Shown here: positions 54,147 through 64,000 of the stretch, one piece after another
Layout of the letters: every line of letters starts with the position of its first letter
How positions within the stretch are numbered: the stretch's first letter is position 1
DNA from: Metallibacterium scheffleri
GTDB taxonomy: Bacteria; Pseudomonadota; Gammaproteobacteria; Xanthomonadales; Rhodanobacteraceae
Assembly: GCF_002077135.1 (NCBI RefSeq)
Contig: NZ_LDOS01000002.1
Coordinates: 124,001-188,000 of the forward strand
Direction of reading: 5' to 3'
DNA length: 64,000 bases
Notes under the pieces: model-generated
What the model saw: only the letters and a program-made list of their open reading frames with translations
Databases searched by the model: none
What the model was told of the DNA's origin: nothing
Made by a program: the position numbers and the translations under genes

Positions 54147-55403
54147 TCATTGAAACAGCAATTTGTCCACTGTGCCTTCGTCGACGGGCTCGTTGAACAG
54201 GCGCCGCACCAGCAGATCGCTGCCCAGCACCTGCGGCGCGAACAGCACATCCGGCTGCACGCGGCGAATCTTGTTCAGATGCTGCGCATCATTGACCGCG
54301 GCGATGGTGCGCACGCCCGGCGCCAGCTCCTTGACCGCCAGCACCACGAAGGCGTTCTCGGCGTCGTCCTCGCGCAGGGCGAACACCGCCTTGGCCTGCG
54401 CCACGCCGGCCTCGCGCAGCACGCTGTCGCGGGTCGGATCGCCCTCGACGCGATCGGCATCCTCGGGGTAGGGCAGCGGGCGCCCGGGCGCGACGATCAC
54501 CGTGACCGGCACGTTGCGCAGGCGCAACTGCTGCCACAGCGTCAAGGCCAGACTGGACATGCCGATGATGACGTAATGGTTCTGCCGTTGACTTTTTTGC
54601 ATGCGGCCCTCCAGCACGCGCTTGATGCTGCCACCAACCAGCGGTCCGATCACCACCGACAGCGTGGTGGCAAACACGGTGATGCCCAGCACGATCAGCG
54701 AGACCGTGAACATGCGTGCTTCGACGCTATGCGGAACGATGTCGCCGTAACCCACCGTGGACATGGTGACGATGGAAAAATAGAACGCGCCCGACAGATC
54801 GCGGATCGGCGGGTCGAAGCCGGCGCCGAACCACAAGCTGCCAAGCACGCCGTAGGCGAGCAGGCCGCCGACACTGAGCAGCGCGAAGATCGAACTGGCG
54901 GCCAGGCTGCTGCGACGGAAGTGGCGCGCGTAGAACAGCAACAGCAGGATCAGCGCCGCGCCGCCGACAAACACCGGGCTGGCGCTGTGCGTTCGCCCCA
55001 GCGCCAGCCCGGCGGAGAACAGCGCCAGCAGCAGGCTGATCACCCAGGCCACGCGCGCGCGCGCGAGCAGCGCGAACGCCATCAGGATCAAGCCCAGGCC
55101 CAGCAGCATGCGCGGCAGCGCGAGCAGGGTGGCGATCTGCAGCAGCGCCGGGGCGCCGTATTGTTCGAAGCGTTGCCACGCGCCCAGCAGCGGTGCGATC
55201 TGCGCGCGCAATTGCAGCGCTCCGATGACGGCAGCCAGCAGCGCCGCCAGGGCCTGCGGGCCGTACTCCTGCCAGCGCGCGCGCAAGCCGCGCAGCGGCG
55301 TGGCCAGTTGCGCCTGCAGCTTGCGCCAGTCACGTGCCGCGCCATGCCGCCGCGATGCGGGGGGTGGCGATGCGGATGGCTCGGGTGTGGAGGCTTCGCT
55401 CAT
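54147..55403 (-). CDS. kch: voltage-gated-like potassium channel with RCK domain (Kch family)
   Basis: A 418-residue inner-membrane channel. About six hydrophobic segments (60-250) include the selectivity filter TVGYGD (216-221) in the pore loop, followed by a cytoplasmic RCK/TrkA-N domain ('HYVIIGMSSLALTLWQQL', about 268-400) that gates K+ flow. Length and layout match E. coli Kch. It starts 4 bp after the GlcD-like gene stop, so it is the second gene of that operon. Confidence 0.88.
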   Translation of the reverse strand: MSEASTPEPSASPPPASRRHGAARDWRKLQAQLATPLRGLRARWQEYGPQALAALLAAVIGALQLRAQIAPLLGAWQRFEQYGAPALLQIATLLALPRMLLGLGLILMAFALLARARVAWVISLLLALFSAGLALGRTHSASPVFVGGAALILLLLFYARHFRRSSLAASSIFALLSVGGLLAYGVLGSLWFGAGFDPPIRDLSGAFYFSIVTMSTVGYGDIVPHSVEARMFTVSLIVLGITVFATTLSVVIGPLVGGSIKRVLEGRMQKSQRQNHYVIIGMSSLALTLWQQLRLRNVPVTVIVAPGRPLPYPEDADRVEGDPTRDSVLREAGVAQAKAVFALREDDAENAFVVLAVKELAPGVRTIAAVNDAQHLNKIRRVQPDVLFAPQVLGSDLLVRRLFNEPVDEGTVDKLLFQ

Positions 55404-55407
55404 GGCT

Positions 55408-56838
55408 TCAGCTTGCCGCAGGCAGCACCTTGCCTGGATTCATCAAGCCCTGCGGATCGAGCGCGCGCTTGACCGCGCGCATCATCTGCAGCGCGACCGG
55501 GTCTTTGTAGTGGATCAGCTCGGCGGTTTTCAGCAGGCCGACGCCGTGCTCGGCCGAGAAGCTGCCGCCGACGCGAACCGCCGCATCGTGCAGCAGCGCG
55601 TTGCAGGCGTGTTCGTGCTGCGCGCGAAACGCATCCGCATCGGCCTGCACGGGCGCCTGGATGTTGTAGTGCAGATTGCCATCGCCCAGATGCCCGAAGA
55701 TCACCAGCCGCGCCTGCGGCATCATCTGCGTCAGGCGCGTCGCGGTGTCGGCCACGAATGTGGCCATGTGCGATACCGGCACCGCGATGTCGTGCTTGAT
55801 GTTGAGTCCCTCGCTGGCCTGCGCCAGCGGGATGTGTTCGCGGATGGCCCACATCGCCTCGGCCTGTGCCAGCGATGCCGCCACGGCGCAATCGAGCGCG
55901 GCGCCGGCTTCCAGCGCCGCGCCCAGCACGGTTTCCAGCCGCGCCTGCGCGTGCGCGTCGTCCTCGCTGTCGGACAGCTCGAGCAGCACGAACCAGGGCG
56001 CGGCGTCGATCGGCAGTGGCGCGTGCAGCGCCGGGAAGTGCCGTGCCACCAGCCGCAGGCATGCGCTGCTGATCAGCTCGAAGCCGGTGAGGTCGGCGTC
56101 CAGCGCGTCGCGCGCGCGATTCAGCAGCGCCACGGCGGCGGCGACGTCGGCCAGCGCCACCCAGGCGGTGCGTCGCGCCGCGGGCTGCGGATAAAGCATC
56201 AGGCTGGCGGCGGTGATGATGCCCAGCGTGCCCTCGGCGCCGATCAGCAGATCGCGCAGGTCATAGCCGGTGTTGTCCTTGCGCAGCGTGGACAGCCCGC
56301 GCCAGATCTCGCCCTGCGCTGTCACCGCCTCCAACCCCAGACACAGCGCGCGCGCGCTGCCATAACGCAGCACCGCGGTGCCGCCGGCGTTGGTGGACAG
56401 CACGCCGCCGATGGTCGCACTGCCCTCGGCGGCCAGACTCAGCGGTAACAGCAAGCCGGCTGCGCGTGCAGCGCGCTGCGCCTCGGCCAGCACGCAGCCG
56501 GCCTCGGCCACCAGCACGCGGTCGGCCACGTCGATGCTGCGCACGCGGCGCATGCGCTTGAGCGCGAGAACAATCTGCGTGCCGCTGGCATCCGGCGTGG
56601 CGCCGCCGACCAGCCCGGTGTTGCCACCCTGCGGCACGATGGCCACGCCGGCGTCGCGGCACAGGCGCACCACCGCGGCCACCTGTTCGGTTGTGCCCGG
56701 CAGCGCCACCGCCCGCGGCACGCCGCGATAGCGCTTGCGCCAATCCTCGGCGTAGCCGGCCATGTCCGCTGGCGCGGCAAGCACGTAGTCGGCGCCCAGC
56801 GCCGCACGCAGTGCTGGCAATAGATCAGTCGTGGTCAT
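55408..56838 (-). CDS. FAD-linked oxidase, D-2-hydroxyglutarate/D-lactate dehydrogenase family (GlcD-like)
   Basis: A 476-residue flavoprotein. The PCMH-type FAD domain has 'IVPQGGNTGLVGGATPD' and 'GSATIGGVLSTNAGG'. The C-terminal FAD-oxidase_C domain has 'FGHLGDGNLHYNI' and 'SAEHGVG', with the metal/substrate histidines. The sequence fits D-2-hydroxyglutarate dehydrogenase or D-lactate dehydrogenase; the exact 2-hydroxyacid cannot be assigned. GGAAGG (56844-56849) precedes ATG 56838. Followed at 4 bp by kch. Confidence 0.85.
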   Translation of the reverse strand: MTTTDLLPALRAALGADYVLAAPADMAGYAEDWRKRYRGVPRAVALPGTTEQVAAVVRLCRDAGVAIVPQGGNTGLVGGATPDASGTQIVLALKRMRRVRSIDVADRVLVAEAGCVLAEAQRAARAAGLLLPLSLAAEGSATIGGVLSTNAGGTAVLRYGSARALCLGLEAVTAQGEIWRGLSTLRKDNTGYDLRDLLIGAEGTLGIITAASLMLYPQPAARRTAWVALADVAAAVALLNRARDALDADLTGFELISSACLRLVARHFPALHAPLPIDAAPWFVLLELSDSEDDAHAQARLETVLGAALEAGAALDCAVAASLAQAEAMWAIREHIPLAQASEGLNIKHDIAVPVSHMATFVADTATRLTQMMPQARLVIFGHLGDGNLHYNIQAPVQADADAFRAQHEHACNALLHDAAVRVGGSFSAEHGVGLLKTAELIHYKDPVALQMMRAVKRALDPQGLMNPGKVLPAAS

Positions 56839-56949
56839 GTTGCCTTCCGGTCCAACGCGTTCCTGGCTGATTGCAGCGCGGCGGCGGACGCGGGCGCCGC
56901 GTCACTGCGCGCACGACGGCAAATGCGGGTTCGTGCCCGCCGCGTCGGC

Positions 56950-56961
56950 GATACTACCGCG
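56950..56961 (+). promoter_or_regulatory. -10-like GATACT 6 nt upstream of ATG (leaderless start)
   Basis: GATACT (56950-56955) is followed by 6 nt and ATG 56962. Same spacing as at 4931, 9644, 47946 and 59004. Confidence 0.5.
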
Positions 56962-58908
<1,947 letters not shown>

Positions 58909-58991
58909 GGTGGAAGCGGGAGTGGAGTTTTTCGTGGTTTACAGCCTTTCCCCCCCCGGGTCCCGCGCATGACGAATCCAGCGCACTCGCC

Positions 58992-59003
58992 TAAGCTGCG
59001 CGC
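58992..59003 (+). promoter_or_regulatory. -10-like TAAGCT 6 nt upstream of ATG (leaderless start)
   Basis: TAAGCT (58992-58997) plus 6 nt precedes ATG 59004 of tsaB. Same spacing as the other four sites. Confidence 0.5.
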
Positions 59004-59696
59004 ATGATCCTGCTCGCGCTGGAAACCGCCACCGATCAATGTTCCGCCGCGCTGTACCGTGACGGCGCGGTGTACGCGCGCAGCCTGCACGCGCCGCGGC
59101 GCCATGCGGAACTACTGCTGCCGTTGCTGGATCAACTGCTGGCCGAAGCCGGCGTGGCGCGCAGCGCCATCGACGCCATCGCATTCGGTCGCGGGCCCGG
59201 CTCCTTCACCGGCGTGCGCCTGGCGTTATCGGTGGCGCAAGGCATGGCCTTCGCGCTCGATCGCCCAGTGCTGCCGGTGTCCACGCTGGCGGCGCTGGCA
59301 CTGGATGCGCCGCGCGACGCACACGACATACTTGCCGTGCTGGACGCGCGCATGGGCGAGGTCTACGTCGGCGCGTTCCGCCGCGTTGGCGACGTTGCGC
59401 TGCAGACCCTGGGCGAGGAAACGGTGGGACCCGCCGCGGCGCTGCGCGTGCCCGCAGCGGGTGCGTGGTTTGGCATCGGCAGCGGCTGGGGCGTCTATGC
59501 CGAGGCGCTGCGCGTCCGCCTGGGCGACGCCGGGCTGTCCGGTGTGGATGCCGCCGCGCAGCCACAGGCCGCGTCCGTCGCGCGGCTCGCAGCACCCTTG
59601 TTCGCCGCGGGTGGCGGTCTGCCTGCCGCGCAGGCTTTGCCTGTCTATCTGCGCGACAAGGTTGCCTTCACCCGAGTCGAGCGCAACCTGGTTTGA
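59004..59696 (+). CDS. tsaB: tRNA threonylcarbamoyladenosine biosynthesis protein TsaB
   Basis: A 230-residue TsaB (YeaZ), the scaffold partner of TsaD in t6A37 modification of ANN-decoding tRNAs. 'LALETATDQCSAALY', 'LLPLLDQLLAEAG' and 'FGRGPGSFTGVRLALSVAQGMA' are diagnostic. Complete. It converges with nrdJb; the stop codons are 4 bp apart (59696 and 59701). Confidence 0.93.
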   Translation: MILLALETATDQCSAALYRDGAVYARSLHAPRRHAELLLPLLDQLLAEAGVARSAIDAIAFGRGPGSFTGVRLALSVAQGMAFALDRPVLPVSTLAALALDAPRDAHDILAVLDARMGEVYVGAFRRVGDVALQTLGEETVGPAAALRVPAAGAWFGIGSGWGVYAEALRVRLGDAGLSGVDAAAQPQAASVARLAAPLFAAGGGLPAAQALPVYLRDKVAFTRVERNLV

Positions 59697-59700
59697 GCCT

Positions 59701-60402
59701 TCAACCGCACTTGCTGTAGCCACAGCTCAGGCAGGTGGCGCAGCCGTCCATGAGCACCATGGCGGGCGTGTTGCACTTGGCGCAGAGGGTGGCGCCGGGT
59801 GGATAGCCGGAAGTGTCAGCGCCTACGGCGGCGGATTCGGGCGATTTCAGCGTGGCCTCGTAGGCACTGCGCTTTTCGGCGATCAGCGCGCGCTGCTCGG
59901 CGGAAAGCTCGCCGTCCTTGATCATGCCAATGCTTTTCAGGTGCCGCTCGATGATCAGTCCGAGTTCGGCCACGATCGATGGCATGTACACCCCGCCGGG
60001 TTTGAAGTAACCACCACGCGGATCGAACACGGCCTTGAGTTCCTCGACCAGGAAGGTGACGTCACCACCCTTGCGGAACACGGCGGACATGATGCGCGTC
60101 AGCGCCACGATCCACTGGAAGTGGTCCATGTTCTTCGAGTTGATGAAGATCTCGAAGGGACGCCGCGACTCGTGCGGGGTGCCGGCGTTGAGCACGATGT
60201 CGTTGATGGTGACGTACAACGCGTGCTCGAACAGCGGTGATTTGATCTTGTAGGTGGAACCAACCAGCACCTCGGGGCGTTGCAGGCGCTCGTGCATCTG
60301 GATCACTTCGGCCTCGGGCACGGCAGGCGCTGCGTTACTGCTGGCGGCATCCGCGCGGGCAACGCTGTAGCTCTTGATCTTGTGGGTGATCTTGATGGTC
60401 AT
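59701..60402 (-). CDS. nrdJb: ribonucleotide reductase class II C-terminal subunit NrdJb (TSCPD domain)
   Basis: A 233-residue protein corresponding to the C-terminal part of vitamin-B12-dependent ribonucleotide reductase. The TSCPD-like region is followed by a cysteine cluster (Cys207, 210, 221, 224, 227, 232) thought to bind zinc or shuttle electrons. In Pseudomonas aeruginosa NrdJ is likewise split into NrdJa and NrdJb. Here the two are separated by an H1-like gene (60558-60974) on the same strand. Confidence 0.88.
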   Translation of the reverse strand: MTIKITHKIKSYSVARADAASSNAAPAVPEAEVIQMHERLQRPEVLVGSTYKIKSPLFEHALYVTINDIVLNAGTPHESRRPFEIFINSKNMDHFQWIVALTRIMSAVFRKGGDVTFLVEELKAVFDPRGGYFKPGGVYMPSIVAELGLIIERHLKSIGMIKDGELSAEQRALIAEKRSAYEATLKSPESAAVGADTSGYPPGATLCAKCNTPAMVLMDGCATCLSCGYSKCG

Positions 60403-60557
60403 GTTGGGTCTGCCGAGTCGCGGATGCGAGGAATCGAGGAATGCGTGATCGAGCGGCGGGGGGGCGCGGTGAGGAGTGCGCGATCACGCGGGGCGCGACA
60501 GGCACCGGAAAATGCGCCGCAGGCGCCGACTACGGCGCCCGCGGCGGCTTGCGGTTG

Positions 60558-60974
60558 TTACTTCTTCTTGCTCTTGGCAGTGGACTTTTTGGCGGCCTTC
60601 TTGACCGTCTTCTTGGCGGTGGCCTTTTTTGCCGCCGCTTTCTTGACCGCCTTGACGGCCTTCTTCACCGCCTTGACAACTTTCCTGGCGGATTTCTTGA
60701 CCGTTTTCTTGGCGGCAGTTTTCGGTGTCGCCTTTTTCACGGCTTTTTTCACAGCCTTTTTCACCGATTTGCCGGCGCTGGCCTTCTTCGCGGCGGCCTT
60801 TTTCGCAACCGCTTTCTTGGCCACTGGCTTCTTGGCCGCGGCTTTCTTCTTTGCAGCCGGCTTTTTCCTGGCTGGGGTGCCTGCCACAGGCGCAGGCGTT
60901 GCGATGACCGGCATGACAGCGGCGGGCATGCCCGTGACGAGGGTCATTTCGGTATTGATGTGTTCGCTTTGCAT
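60558..60974 (-). CDS. lysine/alanine-rich histone H1-like protein
   Basis: A 138-residue, highly basic protein. After ~35 residues ('MPAAVMPVIATPAPVAGTPARKK') it consists of KKAxxKKA-type repeats like the C-terminal domain of eukaryotic H1 and bacterial AlgP/BpH-type proteins. Such tails bind and condense DNA non-specifically. It lies between nrdJa and nrdJb on the same strand, 64 bp after nrdJa. The repeats (AAG/AAA-rich) are prone to length change. Its role there is unknown. Confidence 0.75.
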   Translation of the reverse strand: MQSEHINTEMTLVTGMPAAVMPVIATPAPVAGTPARKKPAAKKKAAAKKPVAKKAVAKKAAAKKASAGKSVKKAVKKAVKKATPKTAAKKTVKKSARKVVKAVKKAVKAVKKAAAKKATAKKTVKKAAKKSTAKSKKK

Positions 60975-61038
60975 GACTTCAGCTCCGACAGTGGTTGAAC
61001 CATGAGACGTGCGGGACGCGGATGCATTCCCTCGGTGC

Positions 61039-63186
61039 TCAGAACTTGCCGTAATAACCTTCCTTCAACGCATCGAACAGATTGGCGGCGGTGTGCATCT
61101 CGCCGTCGTACTCCACTTCCTCATTGCCTTTTGCCTCGACCACGCTACCGTCTTCCAACTCGAAGCGGTAGAGGGTGCTTTCCAGATCCGAATCCTTGAC
61201 CAGCACACCCTGGAAGGTCGCGGGATTGAAGCGGAACGTCGTGCAGCCCTTCAAGCCCTGCTGGTGGGCGTAGCGGTAGATGTCCTTGAAGTCCTCGTAG
61301 GGATACTCGGTGGGAACATTGGCGGTCTTGGATATGGAACTGTCGACCCACTGCTGCGCGGCGGCCTGGATATCGACGTGCTCTTTCGGCGAGATGTCGT
61401 CGGCGGCGACGAAATAATCCGGCAGCTTCGACCTGGGATCCTCGCTGCCAGGCATGGCCTCGGCGTTGATCAACGCGCGATAGGCCAGCAGTTCAAAGCT
61501 GTAGACCTCGACCTTTTCCTTGCTCTTGCGGCCCTCGCGAATGACGTTGCGCGAGTAATGGTGGGCGAAGCTGGGCTCGATGCCGTTGCTGGCGTTGTTG
61601 GCGAGACTGAGCGAGATGGTGCCGGTCGGTGCGATGGAGCTGTGGTGCGTGAAGCGCGCGCCGACCTGCGCAAGTTTTTCCACCAGATCCGGGCGTACTC
61701 CGGCGATGCGTTGCATATAATGACTGTATCTCGCGTGCAGCACGCGGCCGGGCACGCTGTCGCCGACCTTGTAGCCGTCGCGCACCATTTCCGGGCGCTG
61801 GCGCAACATGGCGCCATTGACCGTGAAGTCCTCCGCAAGGATCGGAGCGGGGCCCTTCTCCTCGGCCAGTTGCAGCGCCACTTCCCAGCCGGCGATGGCC
61901 ATCTCGCGTGCGACCTCCGCGGTGAAGCGACAGGCATCCGGACTGCCGTAGCGCTGCTTGAGCATGGCCAGCGTGCTGCCGAGGCCAAGAAAGCCCATGC
62001 CGTGGCGGCGCTTGCGCTGGATCTCGTGGCGCTGCTGCGGCAACGGCAGGCCGTTGATCTCGACCACGTTGTCGAGCATGCGCGTGAACACGCGCACCAC
62101 CTCGCGGTACTCGTCCCAGTCGAAGCGCGCCTTGGGTCCGAAGGCGTCGCGCACGAACAGAGTGAGATTGACCGAGCCCAGCAGACACGAACCATAGGGT
62201 GGCAGTGGCTGCTCGCCGCACGGATTGGTGGCGCGGATGGCCTCGCACCACCAGTTGTTGTTCATCTCGTTGACGCGATCGATCAGGATGAAGCCCGGTT
62301 CGGCGTAGTCGTACGTCGACACCATGATCATGTCCCACAGGTGTCGTGCCTTGACGTGGCCGTAGATCTTGCAGGCCACCATGCCATCCGCGCGGTCGAC
62401 GTAATTCTCGTGCGTGGGCCACTCGCGCCAGATCACCTGCGCGGGGTCGTCCAGCACGACCTCGTCCTGTTCCTTGACGTGCACCGGGAACAGCAGCGGC
62501 CAGTCGGCGTCGTCCGCGACCGCCTGCATGAACGCATCGGTGATCAGCAGCGACAGATTGAACTGGCGCAGGCGACCCGCCTCGCGCTTGGCCCGGATGA
62601 ATTCGCGCACATCGGGATGGGCCACGTCGAAGGTACCCATCTGCGCGCCGCGGCGACCGCCGGCACTGGATACGGTGAAGCACATCTTGTCGTAGATATC
62701 CATGAACGACAGCGGGCCGCTGGTGTAAGCGCCGGCGCCCGAGACATACGCACCCCGCGGGCGCAGCGTGGAAAATTCATAGCCGATGCCGCAGCCAGCC
62801 TTCAGTGTCAGCCCGGCCTCGTGCACTTTCTCTAAAATATCGTCCATCGAATCCGTGATGGTGCCCGAGACGGTGCAATTGATGGTGCTGGTAGCGGGCT
62901 TGTGCGCCAGCGCGCCGGCGTTGGAGGTGATGCGCCCGGCCGGAATCGCGCCGTGGCGCAGCGCCCACAAAAATCGCTCGCACCAGTGCTCGCGCAATTC
63001 CGGCGTGGCCTCAACCTCGCTCAGCGCGCGCGCGATGCGCTGATAGCTGGCGTCGATGTCGGCATCCACCGCCGCGCCCTGCTTTGATTTGAGACGGTAC
63101 TTCTTGTCCCAGATGTCGAACGAAGCAGGTTGCAACGGAATCGCTGCGGCGTCGGGAAGTGTGGTGGTGGCGCGTGCCGTGCTCAT
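61039..63186 (-). CDS. nrdJa: B12-dependent (class II) ribonucleotide reductase catalytic subunit NrdJa
   Basis: A 715-residue adenosylcobalamin-dependent reductase that makes deoxyribonucleotides from ribonucleotides with or without oxygen. Active-site Cys104 lies in 'STINCTVSGT' and the radical motif is NPCGE (Asn321, Cys323, Glu325). 'GYEFSTLRPRGAYVSGAGAYTSG' and 'SSIAPTGTISL' are family marks. The cysteine-rich C-terminus is in the separate NrdJb. ATG 63186 is chosen after an AAGGAG. Expression probably responds to NrdR (see 63430-63445). Confidence 0.95.
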   Translation of the reverse strand: MSTARATTTLPDAAAIPLQPASFDIWDKKYRLKSKQGAAVDADIDASYQRIARALSEVEATPELREHWCERFLWALRHGAIPAGRITSNAGALAHKPATSTINCTVSGTITDSMDDILEKVHEAGLTLKAGCGIGYEFSTLRPRGAYVSGAGAYTSGPLSFMDIYDKMCFTVSSAGGRRGAQMGTFDVAHPDVREFIRAKREAGRLRQFNLSLLITDAFMQAVADDADWPLLFPVHVKEQDEVVLDDPAQVIWREWPTHENYVDRADGMVACKIYGHVKARHLWDMIMVSTYDYAEPGFILIDRVNEMNNNWWCEAIRATNPCGEQPLPPYGSCLLGSVNLTLFVRDAFGPKARFDWDEYREVVRVFTRMLDNVVEINGLPLPQQRHEIQRKRRHGMGFLGLGSTLAMLKQRYGSPDACRFTAEVAREMAIAGWEVALQLAEEKGPAPILAEDFTVNGAMLRQRPEMVRDGYKVGDSVPGRVLHARYSHYMQRIAGVRPDLVEKLAQVGARFTHHSSIAPTGTISLSLANNASNGIEPSFAHHYSRNVIREGRKSKEKVEVYSFELLAYRALINAEAMPGSEDPRSKLPDYFVAADDISPKEHVDIQAAAQQWVDSSISKTANVPTEYPYEDFKDIYRYAHQQGLKGCTTFRFNPATFQGVLVKDSDLESTLYRFELEDGSVVEAKGNEEVEYDGEMHTAANLFDALKEGYYGKF

Positions 63187-63429
63187 GTGCTGCTGGACTC
63201 CTTGTGCATGGCTGCGCGGATTTGACGGTGCGCGCGCAGGCGCGGAATGCGGGCCACGACAGGAAATGCCGAGGCGCGGCGCGGCAGGCGAAGCGGTTGC
63301 ATTGCCAGCGCACTGCAGGCACGACCGCGCCGACGTGCCGGGCTTGAATTCAAGGCATGTCCTGACATCGTTGAATCCCTCCCGGTGGTCCCGCCGGCTC
63401 CCACAGGTTGGGTCGCACTGCAATTGCGA

Positions 63430-63445
63430 CCACAACATCTTGTGG
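63430..63445. promoter_or_regulatory. NrdR box upstream of nrdJa
   Basis: CCACAACATCTTGTGG, a perfect 6-bp inverted repeat with a central 4 nt, matches the NrdR consensus acaCwAtATaTwGtgt. It lies just downstream of the inferred transcription start (about 63453), so binding would block transcription. A second box 31 bp away (63399-63414) is only weakly conserved. Confidence 0.65.
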
Positions 63446-63459
63446 CGAAGCAGGCGGCA

Positions 63460-63488
63460 AAACTAGCGCCGGCACGCCAAGGTGTCAA
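63460..63488 (-). promoter_or_regulatory. sigma-70 type promoter of nrdJa
   Basis: On the minus strand TTGACA (63488-63483), a 17-bp spacer and TAGTTT (63465-63460). The leader to ATG 63186 would be about 265 nt. A clear consensus -35 and ideal spacing. Confidence 0.65.
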
Positions 63489-63742
63489 CGCATTTCTGTG
63501 CTGCCGCGCACGTGCTTGCGCCAAGGCTGCGCACACGTCGGGTTGCGTGGCCGCACGTTGCAAAATCCGGACGGCGGGCCGTGATTGCCGACTTGCCGTT
63601 TCGAGGCGTACGCCATGCGTGGCTGCCTGTACGCCTGCGCCTGTCAATCCAGCGCCAAGCGATTTCGCGAACCGTGACGTGATGCGTGCATGTGTGTGCC
63701 ACAGTGCCGATAATCGCCCTGCCTTTTCCAGGGACCACCCGC

Positions 63743-64000
63743 ATGCGTCGCGCCTGTCTGTTGCTGCTGTCATTCTTGTGCACTGCGGTCGCCGCTCAGG
63801 CCATCGCCGCGCCGGCCTCGGCCACGCTGCGCTGGCGTGGCGATTTCACCACCGCCCACAGTCTCGCTGATGGCCTTGCCAAGGCCTGGGCGCGCGACGA
63901 GGGCGGCAGGCTCGATGTGGATTCGTTCAACACCATCTCCGGCATCGACCAGGCACTCGATGGCAGGGTTGATATCGCGGGCAGCGCGCGGCCGCCGTTT
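63743..64000 (+). CDS. PstS-like periplasmic binding protein, N-terminal part (cut by window end)
   Basis: The 86 residues visible start MRRACLLLLSFLCTAVAAQA, a signal peptide with probable cleavage near residue 23. 'LRWRGDFTTAHSLADGLAKAWARDEGGRLDVDSFNTISGIDQALDGRVDIAGSARP' is the opening of a phosphate/PBP-like solute-binding fold. Members bind phosphate or other oxyanions, but this may also be a divergent binding domain outside a transporter. The reading frame continues past the window. No transporter genes are visible. Confidence 0.7.
   Translation, partial: MRRACLLLLSFLCTAVAAQAIAAPASATLRWRGDFTTAHSLADGLAKAWARDEGGRLDVDSFNTISGIDQALDGRVDIAGSARPPF

Larger units (their letters stand above)
63187..63742. 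other. intergenic region between nrdJa and the binding-protein gene
   Basis: 556 bp with no supported gene. It contains the nrdJa promoter (63460-63488) and NrdR box (63430-63445). I looked for a cobalamin riboswitch upstream of nrdJa and saw no clear B12 box. The rest is GC-rich and featureless. Confidence 0.6.

Noticed and set aside
63187-63480. Possible cobalamin riboswitch before nrdJa
   Set aside because: A B12-dependent reductase invites one, but no B12-box-like sequence or convincing core structure was seen; an NrdR box explains regulation better.

Overview
The window looks like one stretch of chromosome from a GC-rich gammaproteobacterium of the Xanthomonadales, most like the Rhodanobacteraceae/Xanthomonadaceae. 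The evidence is the rpsF-rpsR-rplI-dnaB-alr run, a split B12-dependent ribonucleotide reductase, an acetoacetate decarboxylase/hydroxybutyrate dehydrogenase/patatin cluster, and a separate radA. The assignment rests on gene content only. No rRNA, tRNA or CRISPR was seen.

Region by region. 1-9,600: envelope and housekeeping genes (YbaY-type lipoprotein, FKBP isomerase, NlpC/P60 lipoprotein), a BlaI regulator/M56 peptidase-TonB/TonB-like lipoprotein operon with a visible operator, a DadA-like oxidoreductase, N-formylglutamate deformylase, and asnS-can. 9,600-14,000: an IscA-type Fe-S protein, then rpsF-rpsR-rplI, dnaB and alr. 14,300-20,700: adc, bdhA and a patatin lipase, then a PBP5-like protein that has lost all three catalytic motifs and a GH144-like secreted glucanase.

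20,700-38,100 is an accessory island with lower-GC genes. It holds a vapBC module, a Sel1-repeat protein, three copies of a dispersed ~88-bp repeat, and a group II intron (23200-27836) inserted in one repeat copy. An IS21-type element (23446-26090) is nested in the intron-encoded reverse transcriptase and cuts it in two. Next come an FRG-domain gene with a membrane-protein partner, then a 1,640-residue NERD nuclease/pseudokinase/kinase/SF1 helicase protein coupled to a protein of unknown function. An IS110/IS1111-type element closes the island next to radA. The NERD-kinase-helicase operon is the best candidate for an undescribed, probably anti-phage, system.

38,195-49,015: radA, an OsmC protein, a PilZ protein, a YpjD-like membrane protein divergent from ffh, an ArnC/ArnT-like pair, a SET methyltransferase, an amidase and a GT9 glycosyltransferase. 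49,100-54,051: two minus-strand operons, each with an FNR-type palindrome at about -41 to -45. One is dsrE-lbpA (sulfur transfer, lipoate-binding protein). The other is AMP-phosphorylase-like/PRPP-synthetase-like/RNA metallo-beta-lactamase. 54,100-64,000: a Kch-type channel, a GlcD-like flavoprotein, a YoaA-type Fe-S helicase, tsaB, nrdJb, an H1-like basic protein, nrdJa with a promoter and NrdR box, and the start of a PstS-like binding protein cut by the window end.

A recurring feature is a -10-like hexamer exactly 6 nt before an ATG (dadA-like, iscA-like, yoaA, tsaB, and an 8-codon ORF before the GT9 gene), which suggests leaderless transcripts.
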